A stretch of 40,213 bases of DNA from Opitutus sp. GAS368 (GCA_945869845.1 CAMBRG010000019.1:1-40213); one strand, 5' to 3'. Shown: positions 9,738-18,209, counted from the first letter of the stretch. Translations and numbers: made by a program. Notes: a model not told the origin generated them from the sequence alone.

Positions 9738-10952
9738 ATGTCCCTTTTCGGTAGCCAACAAAAAGTATTCCTCCGCCTCCTCTCCGTGCTGCGCCCGCAC
9801 TGGCACACGGACCCAGCGTTGCCCCTGCGAATTCAACAGGAGTTCGCCGCCAATCGCTCCTTCGGCTCCCGCGACCGGAAACTTTACCGCGAGCTCATCT
9901 ACACGACGCTGCGCTACCTTCCGTGGATTGAACCATTGCTCGACCCCGATCCCGCCCGCGCCTCCACGATCGTGGCTTGGCTAGCCGCCGATCTTCCCGC
10001 CACCAAAGCCTACCGCGCCGGCACCTGTGGCGACTGGCCGCGTTGCCCTGCTTCCATCGCGTCTCGGGCCGCCCACCACCACCTCGACCCGTCGCTGCTC
10101 CTGCCCGCGTGGCTGGCCCGGCATTGCCCCGCCGCCGGCGTCGCGCCCGACCTCGACGCCCTGCACGCTCGCGCCGCCGTCTGGCTCCGCCTGCAAACGC
10201 CCGACCCGGCACCCGTGCTCGCCGAATTCGCAAGCCTCGGCTGGGCCACTCGTCCTGCCGCCGTCCTCCCCGGCGCGCTCGAACTGCTCTCCGATGCCGA
10301 TATCACCAAAACCAACTCCTTTCTCTCCGGCCTCGTCGAAGTCCAGGATCTCGGTTCGCAACTGATTCTCGCCTCCGCTGCGATCTCCCCCGGCGGACGA
10401 TGGCTCGACGCCTGCGCCGGCGCCGGCGGCAAAGCCCTGCAACTCGCCGCGATTCTCGGTCCCAACGGCCACATCGACGCCTACGACATCCGCGCCAGCG
10501 CCCTTAAAGAACTTCAAATCCGCGCCGCCCGCGCCCGGCTCAACCACATCGCAATCCTCCCGGCCGCGCCCACCGCCCTTTACGATGGAGTCCTCGTCGA
10601 CGCCCCGTGCAGCGGCACCGGCACATGGCGCCGGTCGCCTCACCTCAAGTGGACCACGACCCCCGCCCAAGTCACCGCGGCCGCCGAGCAACAGCTCGCG
10701 CTCCTCACTCATTACGCGGCCCTCGTTCGACCCGGCGGCCAGCTCATTTATGCCACCTGCTCACTCAGCCACTTTGAAAACGAAGATGTGATCCGGGCGT
10801 TTCTTACCGCCAACTCCTCGTTTGCCCCGGAGCTCCCGGCGCCCGACCGGGCTTTTGGCTTCACCGCCGACGCCGCGACCGGCGGTCTCACCCTTCTTCC
10901 CGCCCGCCACAACACCGACGGCTTCTTCGTCGCCACGCTGCGCCGCCAGTAA
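9738..10952 (+). CDS. rsmB: RsmB/NSUN-family RNA cytosine-5 methyltransferase
   Basis: Predicted SAM-dependent m5C methyltransferase of rRNA (RsmB/Sun/NOL1 family), 404 residues. The N-terminal helical NusB-like part (about 1-130) is followed by the Rossmann fold. Motif I is WLDACAGAGGKALQLA (222-237), motif IV VLVDAPCSGTGTWRR (285-299) and motif VI IYATCSLSHFENED (337-350). The two conserved cysteines are C291 (product release) and C341 (the nucleophile). GLVEVQDLGSQL (198-209) is also typical of the family. It lies 93 bp downstream of the lptD-like gene and upstream of scpA on the same strand. Which cytosine it modifies (E. coli RsmB acts on 16S C967) cannot be decided from sequence alone. 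Confidence 0.9.
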   Translation: MSLFGSQQKVFLRLLSVLRPHWHTDPALPLRIQQEFAANRSFGSRDRKLYRELIYTTLRYLPWIEPLLDPDPARASTIVAWLAADLPATKAYRAGTCGDWPRCPASIASRAAHHHLDPSLLLPAWLARHCPAAGVAPDLDALHARAAVWLRLQTPDPAPVLAEFASLGWATRPAAVLPGALELLSDADITKTNSFLSGLVEVQDLGSQLILASAAISPGGRWLDACAGAGGKALQLAAILGPNGHIDAYDIRASALKELQIRAARARLNHIAILPAAPTALYDGVLVDAPCSGTGTWRRSPHLKWTTTPAQVTAAAEQQLALLTHYAALVRPGGQLIYATCSLSHFENEDVIRAFLTANSSFAPELPAPDRAFGFTADAATGGLTLLPARHNTDGFFVATLRRQ

Positions 10953-11017
10953 TCGAATCGACTTCGACGCGCGTTTTTATTTGCCGCGCCCCAGCGCCGC
11001 CCAAACCTCTCCGCACC

Positions 11018-11800
11018 GTGGCTCCCGAAACCGATTACCGCATCAAACTTCAGGTCTTCGAAGGCCCGCTTGACCTGCTGCTTTTTCTCATCCGCAAGAG
11101 CGAGATCGACATCTACGATATCCCGATCGAGTCGGTCACGAAGCAATACCTCGAAGCCCTTCGGGCGATGCAATCGCTCGACCTCGACGTCGCCGGCGAA
11201 TTCTTCGTCATGGCAGCCACGTTGATGGAGATAAAGAGCCGGCTCCTCCTGCCCAAAGGCCTCCACGCGATCGACCCCAACGCCAACCCGGACGACGACA
11301 TCGACCCTCGCTGGGAGCTCGTCCACCAGCTGCTCCAATACAAAAAATTTAAAGAAGCCGCCGGCGAACTTGCCGCGATCATTCGCCGTCAACAGGACCT
11401 GATGGAGCGTCACGTTTCGTCACTCTCCGCCGAGCTCAGCGAGCGGCCCCTGCAAGCCGTCGGCCGGATCGACCTTTGGAACACCTTCAATATCGTCCTC
11501 CGGCGGCTCGCCGAGAAACTCGTCGTCGGCGAAATTCACGACGAAACAATCACCGTCTCCGATCAAATGGAGTGGCTGCTCGCCCGCATTCGGACCGAGA
11601 AGTCGTTCATCTTTTCCGACCTATTCCCCGACGGCACAACTCTCCGCCAACTCGTCGCTACCTTTTTGGCCGTGCTTGAACTTACGCGCCTCGGAAAGCT
11701 TCACCTCACCCAGCACGAAGCCTTCACCGACATCGTCTGCACCGCGCGCGAAGAAAACCCGCTTGAAACTGCGGCCGCCCCAAGCACGTTGCTCGCGTGA
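11018..11800 (+). CDS. scpA: Segregation and condensation protein A
   Basis: Kleisin subunit of the SMC-ScpA-ScpB condensin, which organises and segregates the chromosome. The 260-residue protein starts with a GTG at 11018. It shows the diagnostic N-terminus YRIKLQVFEGPLDLLLFLIR (residues 7-26) and then VAGEFFVMAATLMEIKSRLLLP, the SMC-neck-binding helices. The C-terminal winged-helix part (about 180-250, FSDLFPDGTTLRQLVATFLAVLELTRLGKL) would bind the SMC head. No scpB or smc is nearby in the window. Its stop codon overlaps the start of the next small gene by 4 bp (GTGA), so the two are translationally coupled. Confidence 0.96.
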   Translation: MAPETDYRIKLQVFEGPLDLLLFLIRKSEIDIYDIPIESVTKQYLEALRAMQSLDLDVAGEFFVMAATLMEIKSRLLLPKGLHAIDPNANPDDDIDPRWELVHQLLQYKKFKEAAGELAAIIRRQQDLMERHVSSLSAELSERPLQAVGRIDLWNTFNIVLRRLAEKLVVGEIHDETITVSDQMEWLLARIRTEKSFIFSDLFPDGTTLRQLVATFLAVLELTRLGKLHLTQHEAFTDIVCTAREENPLETAAAPSTLLA

Positions 11801-12048
11801 CCAAAAAGCGAAAACCTTCCGCGCCCAAAGCCGGCCTCCTCGGACTCGGATTGGACAATACCGATGGGCACAAACGGCTCACCACCGGCGAGCAATTCGC
11901 CATCGTCGGTGGTTCCGCCGAGACTCACGACCGGATGACGGAGACCGTAGTAAAAACGTTCGAAGAACTAAAAACCCGCGGGAAACCGCTGCATAAAGTC
12001 GAGCCGAACGAACTCGCCGAGATTCTCTATAAATCCACCCCACGTTAG
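11797..12048 (+). CDS. Small basic protein of unknown function, coupled to scpA
   Basis: An 83-residue protein with a GTG start that shares four bases with the scpA stop. It opens with a lysine-rich segment (MTKKRKPSAPKAGLLGLGLD), followed by a soluble, mixed-charge region (HKRLTTGEQFAIVGGSAETH, then an amphipathic helix around MTETVVKTFEELKTRGK). It has no signal peptide, membrane segment or cysteines. I recall similar short proteins beginning 'GLLGLGLD...DGHKR(L/I)T' in Verrucomicrobia and Planctomycetes, but I know of no assigned function. The strict coupling to scpA makes a role near chromosome segregation or DNA possible, which is inference only. Confidence 0.8.
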   Translation: MTKKRKPSAPKAGLLGLGLDNTDGHKRLTTGEQFAIVGGSAETHDRMTETVVKTFEELKTRGKPLHKVEPNELAEILYKSTPR

Positions 12049-12118
12049 CCCGCAGCCCCGAGCCGCCACTTGCCTTTCGCCCTATTCCAGACCTCCTTCC
12101 CTTAACGCCCATTCCACT

Positions 12119-12445
12119 ATGTCCGAAAAAATTGCCGATCTCACCACCGCCGACTTCAAAACGACCGTCGCCGCCGCAACCACGCCCCTGCTTGTAGACT
12201 TTTGGGCTCCGTGGTGCGGACCGTGCAAAGCCATCGCGCCGATCCTCGAAGAGATTGCGACCGAGATGGACGGCCAAGTGAAAATTGCCAAGGTCAACAT
12301 CGACGACCACGACACGATCGCCGCCGAGTATGGCATCCGCGCCATCCCGACCATGCTACTGTTCAAAGGCGGCAAAGTCGTCGAGCAAATCGTCGGCATG
12401 ATGCCCAAGGCCGCCCTCAAGGCCAAACTCACCGCCCAGCTCTAA
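12119..12445 (+). CDS. trxA: Thioredoxin
   Basis: Cytoplasmic dithiol-disulfide oxidoreductase of 108 residues, the normal thioredoxin length. The active site WAPWCGPCK (residues 29-37, with C33 and C36) follows the buried strand LLVDFWAP. The cis-proline loop is IRAIPTMLLF and the conserved glycine region is FKGGKVVEQIVG. It is the last gene of the plus-strand group beginning with the lptD-like gene and is followed by a strong intrinsic terminator within 25 bp. Confidence 0.97.
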   Translation: MSEKIADLTTADFKTTVAAATTPLLVDFWAPWCGPCKAIAPILEEIATEMDGQVKIAKVNIDDHDTIAAEYGIRAIPTMLLFKGGKVVEQIVGMMPKAALKAKLTAQL

Positions 12446-12468
12446 CCGAGATCTTGGCCAGCCCTCCA

Positions 12469-12496
12469 GCCCCGACGCCCACGTCGGGGCTTTTTT
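12469..12496 (+). terminator. Intrinsic (rho-independent) terminator after trxA
   Basis: A perfect 9-bp stem GCCCCGACG / CGTCGGGGC with a four-base loop (CCCA) is followed directly by six T residues. It starts 24 bp after the trxA stop and closes the lptD-to-trxA transcription group. Confidence 0.93.
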
Positions 12497-12532
12497 GTAA
12501 ACCTCCACCATGAGTGTCCACCTCCCCACATT

Positions 12533-13030
12533 TTGTTCACCGCGCTCGGCGTTGCCGTCGGACTGAGCGCTCCCCATCCGCCTGCGGTGGTACGGGGCCC
12601 GAGCGAGGAATTCCTGCTCGCCTTTCGCCGCGCGCCTAACCGGAAAGCCTTCGGCGAAGAAAATAACAACCACGCCGATCTCAACCGCCAGCTCTGCCAG
12701 CTCTGCTCGCGCGCTCCCAAAAGGGCGTGAGTGGGACGACGCCCACGCTCATCTCTGCTCACGCGATCGGAGGGTCGCAGGATTCCTGCCTGCTGCAGGT
12801 AAGCGACGGCACCTTGCTCTGCCTCAGCTATGGCTGGACTTTTCTCCGCCCCGACGGAGTCAAGAACCTCAAGCCGCCGTTCCCGCAAAACTACCTGGGC
12901 TCCATTTTCACCGGCGGCCATTTTCTACGCTCGGTTGACCGCGCTCAAACGTGGCTAGACCCGTTTTACCCACCCATTTCGCCACCTCCCCCCGAAACCA
13001 TCGTTCGCGACGACAGCACCGCCACCGGCC
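12533..13030 (+). pseudogene. Frameshifted fragment of a sialidase-like (BNR repeat) protein
   Basis: Two neighbouring frames together give one recognisable protein segment. Frame 2 (12533 to about 12725) reads EEFLLAFRRAPNRKAFGEEN then NNHADLNRQLCQLCSR. Frame 1 (from about 12727) continues SGTTPTLISAHAIGGSQDSC, LLQVSDGTLLCLSYGWTFLR, PDGVKNLKPPF and GGHFLRSVDRAQTW. This order (F..AFRRAP...H.D.N...RSRDG..W......GGSQD..LLQL.DGTLLC.SYGW....G..LLRS.DGG.TW) is that of bacterial exo-alpha-sialidase/BNR-family proteins (PF13088-like). The frames change near 12720, the N-terminus and most of the propeller are missing, and the end runs into the convergent menA. I read it as a relic, not an active glycosidase. 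Confidence 0.7.
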
Positions 13031-13032
13031 GC

Positions 13033-13917
13033 TCAAAACCAGAGTCCGCCGCTCAACAAGACCGCATATCCCGCCACCAATTTTCCCGTGTCACCCAGCA
13101 AGGCGATTAACTCCGCCGGCGTCTCGCTCGCCTTCAATCTCCGCGCCTGTCGCCAAGCGACGGGGGCCAGTAACAGCGGCGCCAAGACCCACGGAGAAAA
13201 TCCTCGAGCCCACAACACGAGAGGCAGCGCAAGCGCCACCACCAAGGAGGCGTCAAACTGCGCCCGGGCCGCCCCGCGTCCGAAACGCACGACCAACGTC
13301 CGCTTCCCCGCCGCTCGATCGGTCTCGACGTCGCGATAGTTGTTCACGACCAAAATATTTGCCGCCAACAATCCGATCGGGATCGCCGCCAAAATCGCGT
13401 TCACCGTCACCTCACCGGTTTGAACAAAAAAAGTCGCGCCGACCGCGACCAGCCCGAAGAAAACGAATACAAATAGGTCGCCGAGTCCGTTGTATCCCAG
13501 TGGAAACGGCCCGCCGGTGTACGCCACCCCGCAGGCAATACTCGCCACGCCGATCACGATCAGCCCCGGTCCGCCCCAGGCGACCAGCCCCAGTCCCACC
13601 GCAAAAGCCAAAGCAAAGACCGCGACCATCGCCCGCTTCATCACCGCCGGCCGCACCAACCCAGCCGCCACCGCCCGTCTCGGCCCCACCCGACTCGCCG
13701 AATCGGCTCCTTGGATGAAGTCGTAGTAGTCGTTCGCGAAATTTGTGCCGATCTGGATCAGGAGCGCAAAGAGCAGACACAAGCCCGCCGCCGCGTAATC
13801 GGCGCTGCCCCCGTGAGCCGCCAACGCCGTCCCGACCAGGACCGGAGCCACCGCCGCCGGCAACGTTTTCGGCCGCGTCGCCTCAATCCAGATCGACCAC
13901 ACCGGTGATTTTTCCAT
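13033..13917 (-). CDS. menA: 1,4-dihydroxy-2-naphthoate polyprenyltransferase
   Basis: UbiA-superfamily integral membrane enzyme that prenylates 1,4-dihydroxy-2-naphthoate to demethylmenaquinone, implying menaquinone respiration. The 294-residue protein has about eight or nine hydrophobic helices. The first Asp-rich prenyl-diphosphate/Mg site is NFANDYYDFIQGAD (59-72). The second is NNYRDVETDRAAGKRTL, in the typical MenA form. The N-terminal IEATRPKTLPAAVAPVLVGT also fits MenA. The ATG at 13917 has AAGG upstream, whereas a GTG 24 bp further upstream lacks a Shine-Dalgarno sequence. It is the last gene of a six-gene minus-strand operon starting with acyP. No other men genes are in the window. 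Confidence 0.93.
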   Translation of the reverse strand: MEKSPVWSIWIEATRPKTLPAAVAPVLVGTALAAHGGSADYAAAGLCLLFALLIQIGTNFANDYYDFIQGADSASRVGPRRAVAAGLVRPAVMKRAMVAVFALAFAVGLGLVAWGGPGLIVIGVASIACGVAYTGGPFPLGYNGLGDLFVFVFFGLVAVGATFFVQTGEVTVNAILAAIPIGLLAANILVVNNYRDVETDRAAGKRTLVVRFGRGAARAQFDASLVVALALPLVLWARGFSPWVLAPLLLAPVAWRQARRLKASETPAELIALLGDTGKLVAGYAVLLSGGLWF

Positions 13918-13930
13918 CGGCTGAAAGACC

Positions 13931-14371
13931 TTAACCCCCACGATTAAAAAGCATCACCTGCTGCTTCGCGAGCAGACTGATCAACACCGGCAGAAAAAAG
14001 GCGAGGAACCCGACCACGCCAAACCCGGCGCTCGGCCCATCGAATAAAATTCCAGAGGGCACAATTAACGCAGCGTGAATCCCCTTAAACGCCGCCGGAT
14101 CCGGCAGCCCCAGATTCAACGCCAAAATCAGGCCAAGGGCCATGGCCACCCCCGCGAAACCGCCGCGTCCGCACGTCAGTCCGTTAACGAAAACAAACGG
14201 GGCGAAAAGAGTCGTTCCTCGCTCGTAACGGCGCCCCTGCACCCACCGCGCGCCCAACACGATCGCCGCCTTCAGCCCGATCAACCGTCGCACGCTGGAA
14301 TCGATCGGGCATGAGGCCATCTCTGCCATCGAGAAATCTACCCGCCTCGATGTCAAAGCCACACTCGTCAC
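13931..14371 (-). CDS. Small integral membrane protein of unknown function
   Basis: A 146-residue protein with about three hydrophobic segments (FAPFVFVNGLTCGRGGFAGV, AMALGLILALNLGLP, and VVGFLAFFLPVLISLLAKQQ near the C-terminus) and a charged N-terminal region. I do not recognise a family. The GTG start at 14371 shares four bases with the stop of the upstream TPR gene (GTGA), which suggests coupling. An internal ATG at 14329 (MAEMASCPIDSS) is an alternative start giving 132 residues. It lies between the TPR protein and menA in the acyP-ABC operon and may act with the ABC transporter or the TPR membrane protein, which is inference. Confidence 0.72.
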   Translation of the reverse strand: MTSVALTSRRVDFSMAEMASCPIDSSVRRLIGLKAAIVLGARWVQGRRYERGTTLFAPFVFVNGLTCGRGGFAGVAMALGLILALNLGLPDPAAFKGIHAALIVPSGILFDGPSAGFGVVGFLAFFLPVLISLLAKQQVMLFNRGG

Positions 14372-15123
14372 TTCGCCCGGTAACGCTGCTCGGCCGGCAC
14401 CGCCAACACGTTTTCCAGCTCCTGCAACCGCGCCAGCACCAGGGGCGCATCCGCCGCGTCATCCTCGGCCGGCAACTGGGGATGAAGCTCTCGCAACCAG
14501 ACATAAGCCTCCGCGTTCTTCCCCTGCCTGCGGAGCAATTCCCCATAAATGCGCGCCGCATAATACGGTCCCCGCGGTTCTACCCAAGCGCGGCGATAGC
14601 TCTCTGCCGCCGCCGCTAAATCTCCGAGCTTGTTCAGCTCGATGTTCGCCTGCTCGACCCAGAGCGCAGCCTGTCCCGCCTGCACGCGCCGGGCCGCCTG
14701 AATGTGCCTGATCGCCATCTGCGCGTGCTCGACTTCGAGCCCACGCCGCCGCGTCGCCGATACGACTTCGTAGCCACCTTCCGCCGCGATCCGCCACGCC
14801 GGCAGGTCGTAGGCGAGAATGCGGGCTCCGTTCAGCCAGAAATAAACCGGCCGGGGATCCACCGCCACCACCGCGCGGATCAGGGTCTGCGTGCCGGGCA
14901 AATCACGATCTTCCCATCCCGCATACATCCGCAGCCAAAGAAAATCCGCCGCCAGCGCCTTAAATCCGCCCAACCAGCCAAACAGCGCCCCGGCCCCCGG
15001 CGACTCTGATATCGTCTCGTTCACCCGAACCTCCTTCGTCGGCCCGAGCGCATAACGCAGCCCGGCCCCCGCCGCGGCCAGCACCACTAACACCAACGCC
15101 AGCAAATAGACCTTAGACTTCAC
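14368..15123 (-). CDS. Membrane-anchored TPR-like protein of unknown function
   Basis: One N-terminal transmembrane helix (VYLLALVLVVLAAAGAGLRY) is followed by a soluble domain with TPR-like helical repeats (AAAAESYRRAW, AARIYGELLRRQGKNAEAYVW). A conserved-looking block WLGGFKALAADFLWLRMYAG lies between them. About 251 residues if it starts at the GTG at 15123, which overlaps the ABC permease stop by 11 bp. A longer version from 15180 would read through the permease's last codons in another frame and is less likely. The soluble part probably faces the periplasm. Its position directly after an ABC-2 permease suggests an accessory role in that export system, though no specific function can be claimed. 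Confidence 0.82.
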   Translation of the reverse strand: MKSKVYLLALVLVVLAAAGAGLRYALGPTKEVRVNETISESPGAGALFGWLGGFKALAADFLWLRMYAGWEDRDLPGTQTLIRAVVAVDPRPVYFWLNGARILAYDLPAWRIAAEGGYEVVSATRRRGLEVEHAQMAIRHIQAARRVQAGQAALWVEQANIELNKLGDLAAAAESYRRAWVEPRGPYYAARIYGELLRRQGKNAEAYVWLRELHPQLPAEDDAADAPLVLARLQELENVLAVPAEQRYRAK

Positions 15124-15937
15124 GTCGTCGGAAAACGTAAACCGCCAGCCCCAAAGCCACCGCCGTGTAGCCCGCCGCATAAATCGTCAGGCGCCCTAGC
15201 GCCACCGCCGACCCGTCCCCGCCCGCTTCAACCGCGAACCGTTGGAAATCGGGAAAAACCCAGTGGATTAACTTCGCCGGCATCAGCATCACACTCGCCC
15301 CGCTCCGCTCGTAAGCCCCATGGGCGAAGCCCTGCAAATGGCAGATCACGAAACCGGCAAATCCCATCATCACCGCGTAAATCTGCGTCTGGGCGAAACT
15401 CGCCACCAACAAAGTCCCCGCCGCCAACAGCATCAATTTGAGCGCGTGCAACCACGCCGCGACGACCAGCGCGCCATAGTTCACCGCTCCGCCAATCGCA
15501 AAGGCCTCGGGCTGCTCCAGCCGCAACCCGGCTTCACGCTGCCCTAGCACGACGGCCAACGTCGCGATCAACGTCCCGCAAAACGTCACCAGCACCACGG
15601 CCACGCCGATAAATTTGCCCAGCAAAAACTCCGTCCGCCACACCGGCTTGGCGAGCAGGGTGAGCGCGGTGCGATTCTCAATCTCGCTGAAGAAGAGCTG
15701 CGCCGTCAGCACGATCGCCAGCACCGCCCCAAACCCCGCGATCGCCCCATCCCCGAAATCCGCGATGAACTTCAGCTCCGGCGCGCCGAAATTAAAATCC
15801 CGCAACCCCCGCACGCCCACGACCAAGCCCGCGGCCACCAACACCAACAAACCCACGAGCTTTTGCCGCAGCGCCTCGCGCAACGTGACCGCGGCGATCA
15901 ATCCCGTGCGCCCCATTGAAAACGGCACCTTTTTCAA
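15113..15937 (-). CDS. ABC-2 type transporter permease
   Basis: Inner-membrane subunit of an ABC exporter, 274 residues with about six transmembrane helices (e.g. LVGLLVLVAAGLVVGV, AIAGFGAVLAIVLTAQLFF, VAVVLVTFCGTLIATLAVVL, TIYAAGYTAVALGLAVYVF). The segment FFSEIENRTALTLLAKPVWR is the typical cytosolic 'E..R.T...LL..P..R' motif of ABC-2 permeases, which lies at the interface with the ATPase. It overlaps the ATPase gene upstream by 4 bp and the TPR gene downstream. The cargo is not predictable. The family includes Na+ extrusion (NatB), antibiotic and gliding-related exporters. Confidence 0.9.
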   Translation of the reverse strand: MKKVPFSMGRTGLIAAVTLREALRQKLVGLLVLVAAGLVVGVRGLRDFNFGAPELKFIADFGDGAIAGFGAVLAIVLTAQLFFSEIENRTALTLLAKPVWRTEFLLGKFIGVAVVLVTFCGTLIATLAVVLGQREAGLRLEQPEAFAIGGAVNYGALVVAAWLHALKLMLLAAGTLLVASFAQTQIYAVMMGFAGFVICHLQGFAHGAYERSGASVMLMPAKLIHWVFPDFQRFAVEAGGDGSAVALGRLTIYAAGYTAVALGLAVYVFRRREV

Positions 15938-16806
15938 GCGCTTTCCTCCCTTTCCTTCGGCCGATTCCGCGCCACGTGTTCGATAAAAATCTGATCCAGC
16001 CGCGTTGACTGGGCCGAGAGTGCCGTCGGCGATTTCCCACGGGCGGCCAGCCAGTGGTTCAACTCCTCCCGTTCCGCCGCGCTCAGGCGATCGGGTCCGC
16101 CGCCCGACGGCGCCGTCAGTTCGGCCACCGTTCCGCTCACCAACAACCGGCCCCGATCCAAAATCGCCACACGGTCACAGACCTCTTCGATCTGGGCCAA
16201 AAGATGGGAGGTAATCAGCACCGTCTTGCCTTGGGCCTTTAAACCACGAATGAGCGTCGTGATCGCCGCCGTGCCGATCGGATCAACCCCCGCCGTCGGT
16301 TCATCAAGGATCACCAGTCTCGGATCATGCACCAGCGCCTGCGCCAAACCAATGCGTTGCAGCATCCCTTTCGAATAGGTACCGACGCGTCGCTCCGCCG
16401 CCTCCGTCAGCCCGACCCATGCGATTACCTCCGCCACCCGGGCCACCAATTTCGCTCCGCTCAAGCCGCAAATCCGCCCGTAAAACGCCACCAACTCCCG
16501 CCCGCTGAGAAAGCGATAAAAGTTCGGCGCTTCGGGCAGATAACCTACCGCCACCCGCGATTCCACCCGGTCGCTCGGCACCCCAAAAACCCGACACGCT
16601 CCGGCCGTTGGCGCAAGTAAACCTAGAATGACCTTGATGGTCGTGCTCTTGCCCGAGCCATTGGGCCCGAGCAGGCCGAACACTTCACCCCCGCCGATGC
16701 GCAGGCTCAAGTGATCCACCGCCCGCAATCGGACCCCGCGCAGCCCGGTCGCAAAATCTTTAGTCAGCCCTTCCAGCTCCACGGCCGCTTCGGTCTCGTC
16801 CGTCAT
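15934..16806 (-). CDS. ABC transporter ATP-binding protein
   Basis: Nucleotide-binding subunit partnering the permease gene that overlaps it by 4 bp. In its 290 residues, Walker A is GPNGSGKST (47-55), the signature YSKGMLQRIGLAQAL (144-158), Walker B LVILDEPTAGVD (164-175) and the switch histidine ITSHLL (about 197-202). The degenerate signature (YSKGM in place of LSGGQ) and the Y-P-E block after the Q-loop (VGYLPEAPNFYRFL) are typical of CcmA/NatA-type exporter ATPases. The acylphosphatase gene upstream overlaps it by 4 bp, so the genes are translationally coupled. Confidence 0.95.
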   Translation of the reverse strand: MTDETEAAVELEGLTKDFATGLRGVRLRAVDHLSLRIGGGEVFGLLGPNGSGKSTTIKVILGLLAPTAGACRVFGVPSDRVESRVAVGYLPEAPNFYRFLSGRELVAFYGRICGLSGAKLVARVAEVIAWVGLTEAAERRVGTYSKGMLQRIGLAQALVHDPRLVILDEPTAGVDPIGTAAITTLIRGLKAQGKTVLITSHLLAQIEEVCDRVAILDRGRLLVSGTVAELTAPSGGGPDRLSAAEREELNHWLAARGKSPTALSAQSTRLDQIFIEHVARNRPKEREESA

Positions 16807-17078
16807 AGCATCTTAAACCCGCTGAATTGCCCTGCGCGAAGTCCGTGACTGCGCTCTACCTTGCGCACATAGCCATGCATCCGATCCTCAACCGCAGCGG
16901 TAAACGCCTTCACTTCCACCTCCGCCCCCTCCGCCTCAAGCTGCACCCGTCCATCGGCCAGATTGGCGACCACTCCCGCCACTTCATACTCCTTCGCGAC
17001 CTGCAACACGGCATAGCGAAAACCCACGCCTTGGACGTGGCCTGAAAAGAAAACGTTCTCGTGGTAAACGACACCCAT
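16803..17078 (-). CDS. acyP: Acylphosphatase
   Basis: Small cytoplasmic enzyme hydrolysing acyl phosphates such as acetyl phosphate and 1,3-bisphosphoglycerate. At 91 residues it has the normal length. The phosphate-binding cradle FSGHVQGVGFRY (11-22) contains the catalytic arginine R21, and VANLADGRVQLEAEG (37-51) contains the catalytic asparagine N39. I chose the ATG at 17078 because an upstream in-frame start would add an unrelated 17-residue leader, and AGG precedes the chosen one. It is the first gene of the acyP-ABC-TPR-menA operon. The promoter should be in the roughly 117-bp gap to the divergent gene at 17196. Confidence 0.93.
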   Translation of the reverse strand: MGVVYHENVFFSGHVQGVGFRYAVLQVAKEYEVAGVVANLADGRVQLEAEGAEVEVKAFTAAVEDRMHGYVRKVERSHGLRAGQFSGFKML

Positions 17079-17195
17079 GGCCCGCGAACCTAGGCGCCGC
17101 CCGGCCCACGACTCAATCCGCAAAAACATCCGTCACGGGACGGGGATTTTTGTTTGCATTCGCCCGACTCGCCCCCTCCTTTTCCTCAAAACCTG

Positions 17196-17903
17196 ATGAG
17201 CAACTCTGATTCTGACGGCCCCTCCAACAACGAGTGGGAAGATCGCGGCGAAGTGGCTTGGAACGAATTCGATTGGGAACGTTACCTGCGCGAGCAGGAC
17301 GCCTCGATCGCGCGTTACCGCAAACTCTACGAGGCCAACGCCGAAAGCCCCAACCGGATCGATAAAGTCGCCGAGCAGATGGGTTGGAGTATCGAAGATT
17401 GGACGGAAGAAGGCGGCGAGATTCCGGATTCGGATGATGATGACGACGAGGCGGAAGACGACCTGGACTTCGACGCGGAAGACGACGTCTACACGCTGCA
17501 CAAAAACCCCATCTTCATTTCGACCAAGGCCATCATCGGAGGCCTGCAAGAAAAATGGCTGGAGCGCGCCAGCCTAGCCAAGCTTCCCGTTCCAGTTTCC
17601 ATGGCGCTGCTGAATGCGTTGCACCGTAGCGAAGACCAATCCGCGCAGGCAATCCACGCGCTGGACTTCGGCGATTACGCGATGGCGATCAGCCTCTTCA
17701 AGCGCGCGCTCAACCTCGTGAACAGCACGTTCGCCCTGCTGAATGCAGCGGAGACCGCGACGATCCCCGCGATTGTGGCCTTTCGGGAGCACGCCCAACC
17801 CGCGCTCTTTGATCTCCGCGAAATTTGGCTTCGAGTCATCAGCGAATGCCGCGAAGAGATTGAACGTCCGCAGGAAGCCGATGAAGACGACGATAGACCG
17901 TGA
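17196..17903 (+). CDS. Acidic protein of unknown function
   Basis: A 235-residue soluble protein starting at the ATG at 17196 (MSNSDSDGPSNNEWEDRG). I prefer this start to an in-frame ATG 42 bp upstream because the extra residues are proline-rich. The N-terminal part is rich in Trp and Glu (GEVAWNEFDWERYLREQDA). A strongly acidic linker follows (PDSDDDDDEAEDDLDFDAED, about 83-102). The C-terminal half is an all-alpha domain (KAIIGGLQEKWLERASLAKL, ALDFGDYAMAISLFKRALNL) and the tail is acidic. It has no signal peptide or known catalytic motif. It lies just upstream of tRNA-Ser. I do not recognise the family, and the alpha-helical half could be a four-helix bundle. Confidence 0.85.
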   Translation: MSNSDSDGPSNNEWEDRGEVAWNEFDWERYLREQDASIARYRKLYEANAESPNRIDKVAEQMGWSIEDWTEEGGEIPDSDDDDDEAEDDLDFDAEDDVYTLHKNPIFISTKAIIGGLQEKWLERASLAKLPVPVSMALLNALHRSEDQSAQAIHALDFGDYAMAISLFKRALNLVNSTFALLNAAETATIPAIVAFREHAQPALFDLREIWLRVISECREEIERPQEADEDDDRP

Positions 17904-17987
17904 GGCGGTGTTTTGCGGGGCCAATCGAGGTTTCGCAGAAACACCTTGCTCTTCGCGGGAACGATTTGTTCGCTAGAAAACTAAGCG

Positions 17988-18079
<92 letters not shown>

Positions 18080-18209
18080 AATTCGATTCTCATAGGAGAA
18101 ACCGGTAAACCGGAGTCGGAAAATGGCCCGACTTACAATCAAACTCACAATAGAACCGAGGAAACCCGCCTAAAGGCGTCCGATATCTATGATGTGATTT
18201 GTCGTGACA

